From NCBI GenBank assembly GCA_964019425.1, contig OZ025796.1, positions 682,001 through 746,000 on the forward strand: a stretch of 64,000 nucleotides of DNA, given 5' to 3'. Position 1 is the stretch's first letter, and each line of letters starts with the position of its first letter. A program made the position numbers and the translations under genes. The notes beneath the pieces are model-generated. The model saw only the letters and a list, made by a program, of their open reading frames with translations, had not been told where the DNA came from and did not search any database. This document shows, piece after piece, positions 48,561 to 60,739 of this stretch. Source of the stretch: Flectonema sp. DT1601 (Eukaryota; Euglenozoa; Diplonemea; Diplonemida; Diplonemidae).

Positions 48561-48763
48561 GGCTGCGTCGCTTGAGATCCCAAGAGGGAGGGGAATTTAA
48601 AACCCGTACGAGCAGGAGCGAAGGGCCTTTGTTGGCACAACACTACTGACGCACACGGTCTGATCTGAGTAGCTGCACTGTTGCTAATGAAGTTCCATGA
48701 TCTGGTCGATGTTATTTATATTTTTGTCATTCTCTTTACTTGGGCTCTGCGGGTGCCCTCAGG

Positions 48764-49065
48764 GAAATAAGGAGATGATTAAGGATAAGGGAGCGGTTAG
48801 GGCGTGAAGATTTCTCGTCGCAAACATTATTGGAAGATTTGGTTTGGTCTCGGAGATTCTCGCTTCCTGAATGTTTGATCTAAGGCGGGCCACATCGCCA
48901 TCCTCGCAATCAAATATTAGATGTTTGGCAGAAGAGTCTGTTCTTTTGCAGCAGGCACTTTATCGGTAGTTCATTTAAGAGAGGGCCCATTCTGAACCTG
49001 GCTATCCTTATCTCTGGTTCTCTCAGCATGTCCTTGGGGTATCGAGCCGCTCCCAGGACTTGGGA
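48764..49065 (-). mobile_element. LINE-C fragment C4, antisense
   Basis: The reverse complement matches LINE-C 12690 to about 13110 (Cys/His region, stop and start of the 3' UTR) with several substitutions and short deletions. Both element ends are missing. Confidence 0.85.
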
Positions 49066-49328
49066 ACAGCTTGGGCCTCTGAGGTCGAGAAGGGCCTGCA
49101 AGGGGATCGGAAAATGCCTGAGGGGAAACCGTAGGTATTCGAAGTTCATCCAAGCGTGAATCTGTAGGAAAGAAGTGCTGGTGAAGTGATTCTAACGGGG
49201 CAGACGGGGTGTGGAGTCCAGTAGCCTCTCCCTTAAGTTCCTGTAATTTCTTATAGGTCCAAGGGAACCCTCTCTTGCCACTTTGTAATAAAATATTTTC
49301 GGCATTGAGATTTGAGTGTTGATGGACA
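49066..49328. other. Unexplained 260-bp linker before LINE-A4
   Basis: No coding frame and no match to other parts of the window noticed. Confidence 0.4.
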
Positions 49329-52300
49329 TGGAAATGGAAGTGGCATTGTGCCGATTGGAATTATTATAAAATATTGTTGGAAAGGGCAGCGCCCAAATTA
49401 GAAAGAATTAAGAATGTGCAGAAACTTGCTAATAGGATCAACAACGAGATTCTGAGAGCAGCGAGTAGGCCCATCCCAGGCTACAACAAAAAGTCAAGTA
49501 GTACCTTCGCTGTGAGGGATTCAGAATTGGAAGATTTAATGGCAGGGACTGACCCTGATAAGACAGACTCAGAAGCAATTGAAAGAGGTATCAATATGAT
49601 CAAACAGAAGATCATTGAGTGCGACATGACTGGAATGGACTACCGATGGGCCTTTAGAAAAGTTAAACAACTGGAAGGTAGGATGATGGACCATTCAATT
49701 ACTAAGATTGTCGATGGTGAGAAGGAATTAACCGACCCGCGGGAGATGGCAGATGTCTTCACCAAAACATACGCAGACCAATTCAAATTCGAAGACAGTG
49801 AACCAACCTTACAAGGAATACCTGATGACAACTCGGTGGAATTTGGAATGCCTGAACTGGAACGACAAATTTCAAAAACAAAGGAGAAGAAGGCACCTGG
49901 ACCTGACCACATCTGGAACTCGATGTTAAAACAACTTCCAAAAGCTTTCCTCGAGCAACTACTAAGACTATTCAACCTCTCATGGCAACGATCAGCAGTA
50001 CCCAGGTGCTGGAAAAGTGGAATAGTAATACCCATACTGAAACCTGATAAAGACAAGAAACAAGTCTTATCGTACAGACCGATAGCACTAACCTCGGCCG
50101 TCTCGAAACTCTTTGAAAGAATGGTCGTAGAACGGATGCACCACCTGTTGAAAGACAGAATGAATCCGAGGCAAGCAGCCTACAAACGAGGACGGGATTC
50201 CATTGAAAATCTCTGTATAGTTACAGGCAAACTCAAAAGTGCCAAGGCAATGGGAGAAGAAGCGATATTAATCACCTTCGACCTACAAAAAGCCTTCGAT
50301 GCAGTTCAACCGGTAACTCTTCTAAATAAGATGTCCAAAATAGGACTACCAACGAAATATCTACGGTGGGTTCAAAACTACTTGACTAGTAGGAAGATTT
50401 CAACAAGGGTGAATGGAGTGAAGGGAGCATTCCGGAACATTCGAGTAGGAGTGCCACAAGGAAGCGTGCTGGGACCCCAGTTATTCTCTATCTTCATAAA
50501 TGATTTGATAGATAAACTAGGGATGTACGAACCGACTGTCTTTGCAGAGTGTTGGGATAGTAATAACCGCAGGCACTGTCAGCTGTTTAGAAAACAAGGT
50601 TAACAACGCAGTCAAAATATTTGAAAGGTGGGCACTTGACTCACACATCAAAATCAATAAGAACCCTGGCAAGACGGAATACATTCACGTGAGGCCAAGT
50701 GGAACACATGACAAGTCCCCAGTAGTAGTATACTCTGAAGACACATTTAAATATGTGGTGGCCACGGCAGAACAAATGAGTAACCTTGTGAAGGATGATA
50801 ACTCAACAACTGTAGTTTCAAAAGAAGAATTCGCCATCACTCACCTGTACGTCGTTCCAAAACATAAGATCAAAGTCAAGCTACCGAATAAACCGGCGGT
50901 ACTGAAAACAATGAAGATGAGTGCCAGCTTCTCACAACTGAAGAAAGTCCACAACAAGGCAGAAATAGATAAGATGCTGGAAAGAGTGGGACCCGGACTA
51001 CACGGATTTGCCTATGCGGTTGGACGAAAAGTTCACAAGACGAATACCGTGCGGTATCTGGGTGTACATTATGACGAGAAGTTAACCTTTAAGTCGCAAA
51101 TTCAAAAGATGATGACAGCTGCTTCCAAGGGTCTAGGCTTGTTGGTTAGACTCACCAGGATAGGCTGCAGAAAGAGGACACTCATTAGTATACTGGTGAC
51201 GGTGGTGTTAGCAAGGGTGCTTTATGGTGTTGAAAGCTTTGCTTGGATGCTACCAAAAGAGTGCTTCGAACAACTGGAATTACTGGTAAACAGGGCAGTG
51301 AGGCTGGTAACTGGATGTCTGCGGAGCACCAAACTACAGAGACTTTACAAAGAAGCCGACACGCCAAGACTGAAGGAACACATCCAGTATAAGATGTGTA
51401 GAACTTACGAACGTTTCAAATTAAGTCCGTTCTTACCGACTCGCAAGCTGACGAGAACAGGGAGTTCAGAATTATACCAAAAATCAAAATGGGGATGGAA
51501 TGTCTGGATAGACTATGTCTCTGGTGTCCCTGGCCTTGACAATTGCCGGAGCATTACCAACCTGGAAGTGAACCCAGAACACTACACTGTCCCTCCATGG
51601 AAAAGTACTAGTGCGATGAGATTCACATATTCAAGTAACAAGGAAGAGGCTGAACAGCGAGAAGCTGAACTACCAACTCACGAGATGAAAGTCTACACTG
51701 ACGGGTCGATAAGACACAAATCCGAGACTTACATGACAGACTCGGCTGCCGCTGTGGTCATAGTAAAAGAAAGCAAGATGCGTCTACTTGGATATAAAAT
51801 ACCAGTGGCGGGTTCCTCTTATAGGACCGAGCAGATTGCAGTAAAACTGGCGTTGGAAAATTTAGTTCAGGTGGCGGAGGGTGAACATGAATCTCTAACA
51901 GCAACGACGCACCTGTTGACTGATTCGATGTCAGTCATGCAGGCATTGGAACAAGGGCCATATAAACAAAGGTCCCCAATGAACAAAAAGATCTGGAAGT
52001 TGGCAATGAAACTGGAGAAGAAGGGAATCCAAGTCAACATGCAGTATGTACCGGCACACAGAAACGTGCGGTACAACGAAGTAGCGGACCAACTGGCGAA
52101 ATTCGCTGCAGGCCTGAATGAAGATCCACCTCACGAAGATGTTATTATTAAACAACTGCCCACTCAACTTGACATGGGAACATTGATGACGTTTCACAAG
52201 CGGAGAAAAAGGGAGAACTGGATCGGGCCGGGAGAGGTAAGACACCCTCCGTACATCGAAGCTCTAACACGACCAGAGGAAGTACTGATGTCACGCTTTA

Positions 52301-52839
52301 GAGTGGGACATTGCAGATCTCTGATAATTAAAGGACTGAACGAGCTGTGCTTTTTCTGTAAACTTGGAAAGGCGACAGCACATCATGTATTATTTATATG
52401 CGAACATTGGTGTATAGAAACCTTGAGAGAAAAATACATCAGTCACATGATGAATGACAAGGGAGAGGAAGCATGCCAACTGGAGGACTGCTACTTACCT
52501 GCGAATCAACAGCAGATGACTGGTTTTGTCACAACCTTAGACAGACTGGCACAATTATTAGGACGGTAGTATTATTAAAACATCGACATTTCGAATATCA
52601 ACATTGAAGGCATCATTGCAGCACATCTGAAGTCGTCCAAGTGGACAAACTATTCTGTAGTATTAGTTTTAAGTTATCAAAACAAAGAAAGGAGATACGA
52701 AGCCTACGGGATTCCCACCCCCAACCCCCAAAACAAAGAAAGTAAGAAAGAAAGAAAGAAAAAGAACAGCCGCGCCTAACAGCGCAATCAGCATCACAGG
52801 CTCACGGGTCGTGGTGCACTCAAAAAAAAAAAAAAAAAA
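49329..52839 (+). mobile_element. LINE-A copy A4, 5'-truncated
   Basis: Starts at a point equal to 5962 in A1 (the end of the endonuclease domain) and runs to a poly(A) tail at 52822-52839. It shares A2-type variants (SASFSQ, SSNKEEAEQREAEL), so it belongs to the A2 sublineage. The YR element repeat X begins at the very next base. Confidence 0.92.
49374..52569 (+). pseudogene. LINE-A4 ORF2 remnant, broken at the RT active site
   Basis: The frame 49374-50603 covers the linker and RT up to PTVFAE. Around 50548 the catalytic FADDVG region has lost bases (TTTGCAGAGTGTTGG where A1 has TTTGCAGATGATGTTGG), which shifts the frame and destroys the two Asp codons. The rest (50542-52569) is open and includes intact RNase H and the Cys/His motif. 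It also lacks one His codon in SEEHTFKY. It cannot encode an active RT. Confidence 0.9.
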
Positions 52840-52920
52840 CTATCCCTTTATCAGTTCTCACACCCCTGTCTTCATCACAAGAAAACTTATATTTAAATTA
52901 AGTTCCAAGGCACACTGGCC

Positions 52921-53301
52921 ATGTGTCTCGGGATCTCCAATGATGCGGCCAAGACACTTTCGATGAATAAGTGTCTAGTAATACTTGGTGTGTTATCAAG
53001 GGGCCGCCTGCAGTTGGTCAGCCAGAGCGCCGCCCGGATGAGCGAGCGGATATCTAAGGGGGGGTCGGATAGGCTGGTGAAGCACGATGAGGCGGGGGAT
53101 GCGATGGTATCGCTGCAGCAGAGCACAGACACACTGAGAAGTGATACCAAGCAGGGGTTCGACTCGCTGAGAAGCGAAACGCAGACGGCGTTTAGCCAGT
53201 ATCAGGGGGAGAGCCAATCAGTGAGGAGAAGGGTTGGGGAGGCCACTGAAAAAGCCGAGAACATCGGAGGCATGTGGGAGGCCTTCAGAGAAGTGAGTTG
53301 A
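52921..53301 (+). CDS. Gag-region frame with coiled coil (YR element fossil)
   Basis: 126 residues with an Ala/Ser/Thr/Gln-rich helical middle (LQQSTDTLRSDTKQGF). The same stretch is found in the 48.5 kb relic, which ties it to the YR element. Probably the N-terminal part of the gag-like region. Confidence 0.45.
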   Translation: MCLGISNDAAKTLSMNKCLVILGVLSRGRLQLVSQSAARMSERISKGGSDRLVKHDEAGDAMVSLQQSTDTLRSDTKQGFDSLRSETQTAFSQYQGESQSVRRRVGEATEKAENIGGMWEAFREVS

Positions 53302-53967
53302 ATTTCCAGGAGATTTGGACTGTTAGCTTTTGGCTAAGGCCCTCCCTGAAGAGCAAGAACAAAAAAACTACTCACACCTGAAGAAAACATACACAAAGAA
53401 CACACTGTAAGCTGTGTGTGTATTTTGTGTTTGTCACAACAGGTGAGAAAAGAAAGAATGTCAAGGTTGGTCACCTTGCCTATCAACGCACAACATTGGT
53501 GGTCTCTACTAGGCCCTGAGTGATCCCACTAGATCTCTCATCGTTCATAGTACCTATGTGAAGTTATAAAATCAAAGGTAAACTATGAACTACAAATGAC
53601 TTAGCCTGTTATTATAATGCCACAGGCAGGCCCTGCATTCAGCAACTATCCAGCAGTGCTTGGATGTCCTGATCTTCTTCTAAAAAAAAGAAAGAAAGAA
53701 AAACAAAACTGTAGCTGGGATCACTCAGGATCAACAGACTACCAATGCTACCTGTTGTACTTGCTCACTATGGGGGGTGATGCCAAACACCCAGAAGTAC
53801 TTAACTGCTTTCCTTCTTGCTGCCCAGGGGTTTCTGACCAGAACTAATAGAAAATAAAAAGTAGATGGGAAACAATAAAAAGTAAAATGGATATAACTGA
53901 AGTTAAACAAGGCAAATGAAGTAACAGACCAGAACAGTAATTGTAGTAAAAGATAACAAATAAACAA
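53302..53967. other. Non-coding stretch inside the YR element
   Basis: No frame supported. Contains inverted copies of a GAGTGATCCCA motif (about 53517 and 53717), AAAG repeats at 53683-53705 and A/T-rich sequence. Could be a later insertion or untranslated leader. Confidence 0.35.
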
Positions 53968-54795
53968 ATGCAAGTATCAACACATGATTTAATTACACCA
54001 GCAGCTAACAAACAACATAAAACTGAAGATCAGTTGCCAGGGTATTTCAACCATGGTAGAATACTCGCCCCTCCGGCAGGGGTTATCCCAGACTTGTCCT
54101 TTAATTTAGTTGGACACCAACAGACCCAACAACAACAACAACAAGCTAGCGTTATCCAGCAAATCACACAACAGCAGAGAGATCAGCAAAAGCAGAATGC
54201 GGAAGTGATCCAGAAAATCTTACAAGAAATAGCAGATCTGAAGAACGGGTTGACTACGGCTCAACAAGTTCCAGTAGTCGGGGGGGCAGCACAGCAACAA
54301 CCAGCACCGGGGTCGAACGAAGCGATGACACGGGGGGTGACTGATCCGTCTGCAGGCAGGGATGTAACAAAGTGGGCATCCGTTATGAAGTCAGGAAAGA
54401 CCGAGGCACTGATCCATGGGATCAGGGAGCGGTATGTGAACGGTCTGGGGTACAAGGTTGGTGGGGGCCAGCTACTTGGCTTCTTTAGGCAGTTGAAGAA
54501 CTTCGTTCTCGGTTTGGAGTGCGTTGAAGGGTGGGAGGGGAACCCGCACTTTGTGGAGTTGGGGAACGAGCTGTTGGAGCAACTGTGGGTGCAGTATTAC
54601 TTTTGCAAGGATGGTACGAAGAGATCAGAGTTGGAGATGATCTTAGAAGTTGCATCGGGGGACCCTCTGGAGAAAGCAAACGCAATAGCGAAGGGAAATA
54701 GAAATGCGAAGATGCAACAACCGAAACGGAAGGGGGGGAGATCGTTTGTCTCTACGTATCCATCGTCGGGAAACGGGAGAGGGTTCGCGAAGTGA
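53968..54795 (+). CDS. Gag-like protein of the YR element, Gln-rich
   Basis: 275 residues. A polyglutamine and coiled-coil region (about 48-95) is followed by a helical domain (about 130-240, ALIHGIRERYVNGLGYK) and a basic tail. By position it is the gag-like structural protein. Its end overlaps the start of the next open frame by four bases. Confidence 0.65.
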   Translation: MQVSTHDLITPAANKQHKTEDQLPGYFNHGRILAPPAGVIPDLSFNLVGHQQTQQQQQQASVIQQITQQQRDQQKQNAEVIQKILQEIADLKNGLTTAQQVPVVGGAAQQQPAPGSNEAMTRGVTDPSAGRDVTKWASVMKSGKTEALIHGIRERYVNGLGYKVGGGQLLGFFRQLKNFVLGLECVEGWEGNPHFVELGNELLEQLWVQYYFCKDGTKRSELEMILEVASGDPLEKANAIAKGNRNAKMQQPKRKGGRSFVSTYPSSGNGRGFAK

Positions 54796-54864
54796 CCAGC
54801 CGACCGGACCCTGCAAGTAACAACAAAACCAACGTTCCTAAAACGAAGGTTAGACACGCAGGTA

Positions 54865-56079
54865 TTGGAAACATCCCCATTGCCAAAGTTAAAGTTGAGA
54901 AAGCCTGCAAGACTTATGCAGAAGCACTCAAGACAGGTGTTGAGGAGCAGCCGACTAAAAGCAAGGTTAGGAGGATCTGTAAGTTTAATCGTTCAAGACC
55001 CGGACAACATTGTAAAATCCGCAGTCCGAGGATTCCCCAGCGGAAGGGAGATGAAAATAAGCCCAGTTGGAACAGAAGAGATCGCAGATTCAACGGAAAC
55101 AATGCCCTCAGAAGGATTAGAAGGAAATGTGGTTGGGAAGATCCTGTTGGACATGATGGAGGGATGCCCAGAGGGGACGAAGAGGCGGCATGCCGAGGAT
55201 TCCGTCACATACATGGAGGCGACAGAAAAGCTTCAAGAAACACTGGAGAAGATGTGGGCCTCAAAGACAACAGCAAGCAGGCGGAATCTGTGGAGAAGAT
55301 TTCGGGCCTGGGCAAGGGAAAAGGAGAAACCAGCAAACGCAAGCTCGGCTGTTCTGTTCGTGATGGCGACAGGTGTGGCAGTGTAAGGGCTTCTCTCTTA
55401 TGCAAAGGGTCTGTCTGCAGTGATGGGGAGGATCGGAATAGAAAACGGACCGCTGTTGAGCTTGGCTGCAGCACTGGGGGCGAACGGGGCGGCAATACCG
55501 CTGGAACAGGCAACGCCAATGACAAGTTTCGACCTGGTGGATTGGGCAAGGGGGCAAGACTTAAAGACCCACTTGGCAATGCTAGTGTGCTGGAAGACTG
55601 CATCAAGATGGGGCGAGACCGCAGCGCTCTCAAGGGACCAGTTCATCTCTGTAAGTCCGTCAGAGATCATTATAGATTGGTTCCGCACGCCGAAGGGAAG
55701 GAGGGCAAACCCTTACTCGCCAAGCAGATGGACGGTGATAAAGGGGAATCACACAGAAGAGATAAAGATCTTGCTGGATGCGATGGGGGAGTTCAAAAAA
55801 CTACACCCGTGGGGCATGTCAAAATTAGTGAAAACGTTCCAGCAGGACGGCAGGATGAAAAGATACACCGCCCACTCAATAAAAAGAGGCGCGATAAGTC
55901 ATCTGTTGGAGGTTCTGGCATCGGACCAAGAGCAGCAAGGACTCACAGAAGGGCTGATAAGCAGGCTGGCCAAGCATGCAGGAGTGTCGGCCCTTTCAGA
56001 CACCACGCTGAGGTACGGGGGAAACCCAATTGCAATGGCGAGGGCGTTAAAGACAGGGGATGTCACCTGTTTCCTGTAG
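54865..56079 (+). CDS. Tyrosine recombinase region of the YR element (fossil)
   Basis: The recombinase signature is plain: KTASRWGETAAL (Arg), TAHSIKRGAISHL (H-x-x-R), LAKHAGVS (His) and TTLRYGG (Tyr). It cuts and joins the element's circular DNA during integration. The region is broken. The closest relative in the window is the fragment at 47110-47345; the recombinase at 1556-2479 is far more distant. Confidence 0.8.
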
Positions 56080-56089
56080 TTGATAGATC

Positions 56090-57640
56090 AAAGAATGCGA
56101 GTGAACGGGATGTGATGCGGAGCGTGGCAGCGCAGTTCACGCACAGAACAAAGAGCACGCGCATCCCCATAACGAAGGAGGAGATATCTTCACCACTACA
56201 TGTGGCCCCTACACCTAAGATAGATGTTTCAGCTGTAAGGGGGAGGATGTTGCCATCGGTCCTGAAGAGGTTTGATTATGTTTGGAACCTCACCTTCTTT
56301 CCTAGGGATTCTTCTGTCAATGCACGGCTCTCGAAGAGGGCAACTTCGAAGTTGGCAGAGAAACATGCAAGAGAATTGGTTGAGTGTGGTATTGCAGTGC
56401 CGAGTGATTCTGTACCGCTGTCTCGGAATGTACCATTTACAGTGTATGAGGAGAGGGAGACGGGGAACAGACAGCGGTTCATCCTCTGGACAAAAGAGCA
56501 GAACGAACTGATCTCGTCTGGGGGATATGAACCATTCGTTCCACTGCAGCACATTTCTTGTTACCTGGGTGCTGTACATTCGGAGGTGGCATCCTGCAGG
56601 GACTTCAAGACTGGATTCTACCAGGTCTGCATACCTGAGGGGTCAACTTCACTCTTCAGTTTCTCTGATTCGGCTGGGAAGGTTTATTCTTTGACTCAAC
56701 TTCCGATGGGTCATGTGTGTGCCCAGGGTTGATGAACACCATCGCTGCAGTAGTTGCTGGTGACCCGCTGTTCGTTAAGAAAGAATTTGCGGAGGAGGAA
56801 GTTGGGATTCACTGGTGGATCGATAACATTAGGTTATTTGGTCCCAAGGAGAAGGTTAAATGCACAGCTGAGAGGATGGACTCCTTTGCCAGAATGGCAA
56901 ACATCACATGGAAACCAAGTGATACTGTGGATCTCTCCCCGGAGTATGAGCTCTTGGGGGTCACCTTTGATCACCATACGGGGACCAAGATTGGGAGAAA
57001 AATCAAGAACACCAACCTTGATTCATTGACTGCATCGGAGTTGGGGTCCTTAGGAGGTCGCCTGTTGCATGCCAGCTCCATTGTTGGAGTTCCACCTGGG
57101 AAGTACTGGTTTAGCTTGAAGTATCTTCGCAGGGTCACAAATTACTTGAACAAGGGGACCCTACAAGTACAGCAGGTACTAAAATTGCCCCGTTCAGTAA
57201 GGAGGGAATTAGAAATGTGGATCGGTGCTGTGCAGAAGGAGAGAATAATTATGCCTGGGCAGAAAGAGGGGAGGACTGCCGAAGTGTTTGTAGATGCCTC
57301 ATTGCAGGGATGGGGAGGTGCGGCATGGCCTGCTGGTGAAGACCGACATATAAATATCCTTGAAGCGGACGCTCTTGGACAGACACTCAAAGGAATTGCA
57401 AAGGCCGACCACCTTTTGACCATCTGGGTTGACAACACTACAGTTTGTGGTGCTTTTAGGAAGAAGATGTGTGTTCGCTCACACAGTCTCAACAGGTGTT
57501 TGATAACTGCGATTGAATGCCTTTTAGTTTTGAAATGTTCCCTACACCCTTGCCTGGGTAAGCTCGAAGCTAAACCCAGCAGACATTCCTTCTCGAGAGG
57601 AGGTCTCACACGGAACGAGAGCGAAGGTTGAACAAGCGTT
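56090..57640 (+). CDS. RT-RNase H region of the YR element (fossil)
   Basis: RT blocks: FRDFKTGFYQVCIP-like palm strand, SLTQLPMGHVCAQG, an active-site strand near 56820, and YELLGVTFD. The RNase H-like region has VFVDASLQGWGGAAWP, ILEADALG and IWVDNTTV. The frame upstream of RT overlaps the recombinase for over 1 kb. The region is broken. Confidence 0.75.
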
Positions 57641-57676
57641 GGGGTCGTTCTTTAACTCGCGTGGTGGTGGTGGTGC

Positions 57677-57838
57677 CGGTGCCCCGTCGAATCGAAACGG
57701 CCCGGTACAACCCCTACGCAGAAGTAATCTGCACCACAGTGTAGATTCTTCTTTGTGATCTCAGGCTTGTTAACTGCATGTTCATTCAATTAAGTATACT
57801 TCTCTTTCCCAGGTGCATACAGTATAGGAAGACTAATT
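57677..57838 (+). repeat. YR element right-end module Y
   Basis: From CCCCGTCGAATCGAAACGGCCC to GTATAGGAAGACTAATTA. Present inverted at 47488-47640 with about 90 percent identity by eye. Confidence 0.75.
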
Positions 57839-57839
57839 A

Positions 57840-58107
57840 TTGAAATCCACAGCAGGGAATACTACCTTGCTGCTGGTTTCGTCAATGCTTCCCAGGGTGA
57901 TTACTGAGAAGTCATCAAAATTCCATTTAGGTAATTTGCCACCGAAACTGAGCACCAAACAAAAACCGCCGTCAGCAGGTTTTGAACCCTCGACCGTTCT
58001 TTCAGGCCGGCGTTCTATCAATTGAGCTATGTAGCCACATAATCGCCGTTCCTTTTTATTTATATAGGTCAATGTGTCTATTAGTTTTCTGACGATATCA
58101 AATATTT
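57840..58107 (-). mobile_element. tRNA(Phe)-like SINE segment
   Basis: On the minus strand 58038-57968 resembles a decayed tRNA: TAGCTCAATTGATAGAA (D arm, A box), loop CTGAAAG with anticodon GAA, and GGGTTCAAAACC (B box). Acceptor and anticodon stems have mismatches, so it is not a working tRNA. It is followed by a tRNA-unrelated body, part of which (AGGTAATTTGCCACCGAA) recurs at 58441-58470, as expected for a dispersed SINE. Confidence 0.6.
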
Positions 58108-58173
58108 CTATCCCTTTATCAGTTCTCACACCCCGTGTCTTCATCACAAGAAAACTTATATTTAAATTAAGTT

Positions 58174-59050
58174 AAAGAATGACTCTTTCATAATATGCCT
58201 TTCTTTTGATAATTTCTGTTTCATCAGAGGTGCAGAAGAATAAACCTGATACTACAGAATTATCAGAGAAGGCCTTAACGGCTGTTGTAACTGGTAGGTT
58301 CCAATCCTCTTTTCGAAGTCCCATTGACCACGATGGTGGGCATTTTGTTCTGAGTGGGGCGGGCACAGCCGCGGGTTCGGTCGTTATCCTCTCACGGCCT
58401 TGCAGTGCTTCATAGAAGGACTGTCCCTTCCTAGTTCATTCAGGTAATTTTCCACCAAGCTTAGCACCGGAAAGAAATAATTAAAGGAATCAGACAGAAA
58501 AGTGTATGATTCCGAAGTTGGAAAAATGAACAAAACAACAGACATTTTTTATATATTCTTTAGCCTTCTATTTTTCAAAAGAAATTCTTTATACAGCTCG
58601 ATCACTTCTTTCTCTCACACTCACGTTTTCGAAGAGCTGAGTCCAACGAAAACGGACTTCAGTTACCCCGCCGCAGCGAGCCACCTTGAACCAGGGTGTT
58701 CTTGCAATCGCACGTTCTAGTGTAATCGCTTGTTTTTGGTGCGTGTGTAGTTTTTAAGTTTTATTATTTCGACAGGTGCAAAGCATGGAAGGACAATTAC
58801 TCACCGCGGATTTCGCTGCGGGTTTCGGTTTAGTATTGGTGCCGCGCACCTTGCTCCACTGCTCACGTGCCTTCTCCTCAGCACTCTTTTTCGGGGCGCT
58901 CCTGCGACCTCAGCTGATCTACCCACCTTCATCTCTTCAAGAAATGTCTTAAAGAGGGAAAACAACCGGGCCTCATCAAGAGACCCGGCCGACTGTACTT
59001 GCATTTTAGGGGGGGGGGGGGTGTAGACAATCAATAAAGCAACAATAATC
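58174..59050. other. Repeat-rich spacer with a second SINE-body scrap
   Basis: 58437-58480 resembles the SINE body at 57920-57955 (AGGTAATTTTCCACCAAGC). A minus-strand frame at 58804-59034 (about 70 codons, LDEARLFSLFKTFLEEMK) looks protein-like but has no recognised family. A G-run at 59009-59020. No gene is supported. Confidence 0.4.
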
Positions 59051-59190
59051 CTGATGGCGACGGGTGTGGCAGGGCTAATTACTCAAATGAATTGCAAAGG
59101 CCGGCCACAGGTTGGCTACAGTTTGTGGTGCTTTTAGGAAGAACGCACGGTCTCAACAGGTGTTTGATAACTGCCTTCCCCCAGTTATTG
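59051..59190 (+). mobile_element. YR retroelement fossil: short RT/RNase H and recombinase scraps
   Basis: Short matches to the 52.8-58.2 kb element appear in mosaic order: GATGGCGACGGGTGTGGCAG (as at 55361), then CAGTTTGTGGTGCTTTTAGG (as at 57440) and CAGGTGTTTGATAACTGC. A strongly decayed relic. Confidence 0.7.
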
Positions 59191-60720
59191 ATTTGGATGT
59201 AGCCTTTAAAACAAAAAAACAGGACGTTGAAAATAAACCCTCTGCCACTGTTGGCAGGGGAATTTGAATGGTATGAATTAATTAAATTGAATGGTATGAA
59301 AATTGGCCCTTAAGGCAAGTAAGAAAGAAAAATAGAAGGAAGCAAATCAGAAACAGAAACTCGCACAGTGAAAGTAAAAATTAATCGGGATAACAATTAG
59401 GCAGCAGCGACCAATCAAGTTCATAATATTAACTAATTCGTTTATTCACAGGTTTGTATGGAAAATAATTAATGTGGATCGCATGCAATTTTTTTGGTTG
59501 AAGCAGTAGCTTTTTTATTTCAAGACTAAAACAACAAAAAGAACTGCCCAAGAAAGGCAAAGACACAAACCCATTTCTATTGATAGCACTAAAATTGTTC
59601 AGAAAGATAAAAATGGGTAACTTGAAATACTGGAACGAAGGGGGGAAACAGTAGACAAAAAAGATTAAATTCGATCTTTTTTTCTTCACTGCAATTCTCC
59701 CAATTCACAATTCGTTAGTAATTTAAAACTGCCATTTGCAAGGTTCCCACGGAAAGGTTCGCAGGCTTGCTTGATATCATGGCTGGTTTTATAAAAAGCA
59801 GGTATTGACAATCCTGTAAATCCCGGGCTACTGCTCGAATATTCGAACGAAGACTAACTTCATCAGGTGATGCAGTCTAGACGAGGATCAACTACAACTA
59901 AGGAGTTCCATCCAATCGTTGTAACAGTCAGTAGCCAGTGACCCCTGCGAGGTATGAGTGCAGTATTAAGAAACATGAACTCATGTTCACAACAGCGGGC
60001 TTCAGGGGGGCAAGACAAGTCCAGGGGAAAGCAACCACGGAACCTAATGGGCTTCCAGTTACGCATGAACTTTTGAACACGTAAGATCACTTTCTGTGAG
60101 CAACGTGTTCGATTCTGGAACAGTGGCACAATATCATCAAGCTGGTTCTACAGGCTGGTCTTGTGTACCGAATTCATCTCGGTCCAGAATCGAAACGATT
60201 GTTGTCTCGTTTGTAGCATTTCTGCATCCCGACCTGGCGCGGCTTGATAACTATCTGGATATTGAGGTTGTATCATTAATTTTAGAATAGAAAAGTGAGA
60301 ATAAGAAAAGTAGAGATCAATAAAAGAAAAGTATTCATTTCTGCAGTTTCCTAACATCAAAGGGTAATAGAATATGTAGTTTCAGGCCTTAATCTTATAC
60401 TGAATATTGAGGTTGTTAGCTCCAGATACATAAACGTGGTTCATATTTAGAGTCCAGACAAGGACATTCTCGGACTACCCCGTTCAGTTAGTATTAATGG
60501 TTATCAGTCAAAAGAAGGAGAGGGCGGGAAAATTCAATCGAATGCAAAAGTTCGTAGGACACAAACAAATAATGGTTGGTTTCGGGCTAAAATTAAAAAA
60601 TCTTTCTTCAGACCATTCCCCAGCCCTCTTCAGCGAAGAAAGTAAGGGACACTGCGGTGTCAGGCCTGTCCTACTCATCGCGTTTGCCCTTCTCAGCCAA
60701 GGGACTACGTCAACATGGTT
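59191..60720. other. 1.5-kb stretch without supported genes
   Basis: A/T-rich, with short non-conserved frames only. ACTACCCCGTTCAGTTAG at 60474-60491 and a longer form at 60749-60766 resemble the CCCCGTTCAGTAAGGA of the YR element (57189), so more relics are likely. Confidence 0.45.
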
Positions 60721-60739
60721 ATTTCTTTTACCATTTAAC

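Larger units (their letters stand above)
52840..58173 (+). mobile_element. YR retroelement (DIRS/VIPER-like), about 5.3 kb, broken
   Basis: Bounded by a direct repeat X of about 65 bp (52840-52904 and 58108-58173, CTATCCCTTTATCAGTTCTC to TTAAATTAAGTT). Inside lie gag-like frames (52921-54795), a tyrosine recombinase (about 54865-56079) and RT-RNase H (about 56090-57640), then a non-coding right end with module Y and a SINE-like segment. Gag-YR-RT order, as in the element at 1-3430, but the two are distant relatives. It is broken, with a handful of interruptions, and is of moderate age. A long open frame overlaps the recombinase in another frame, as known for DIRS ORFs. Confidence 0.8.

Noticed and set aside
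57968-58038. Functional tRNA-Phe gene
   Set aside because: Mismatches in acceptor, D and anticodon stems; better explained as a SINE head.
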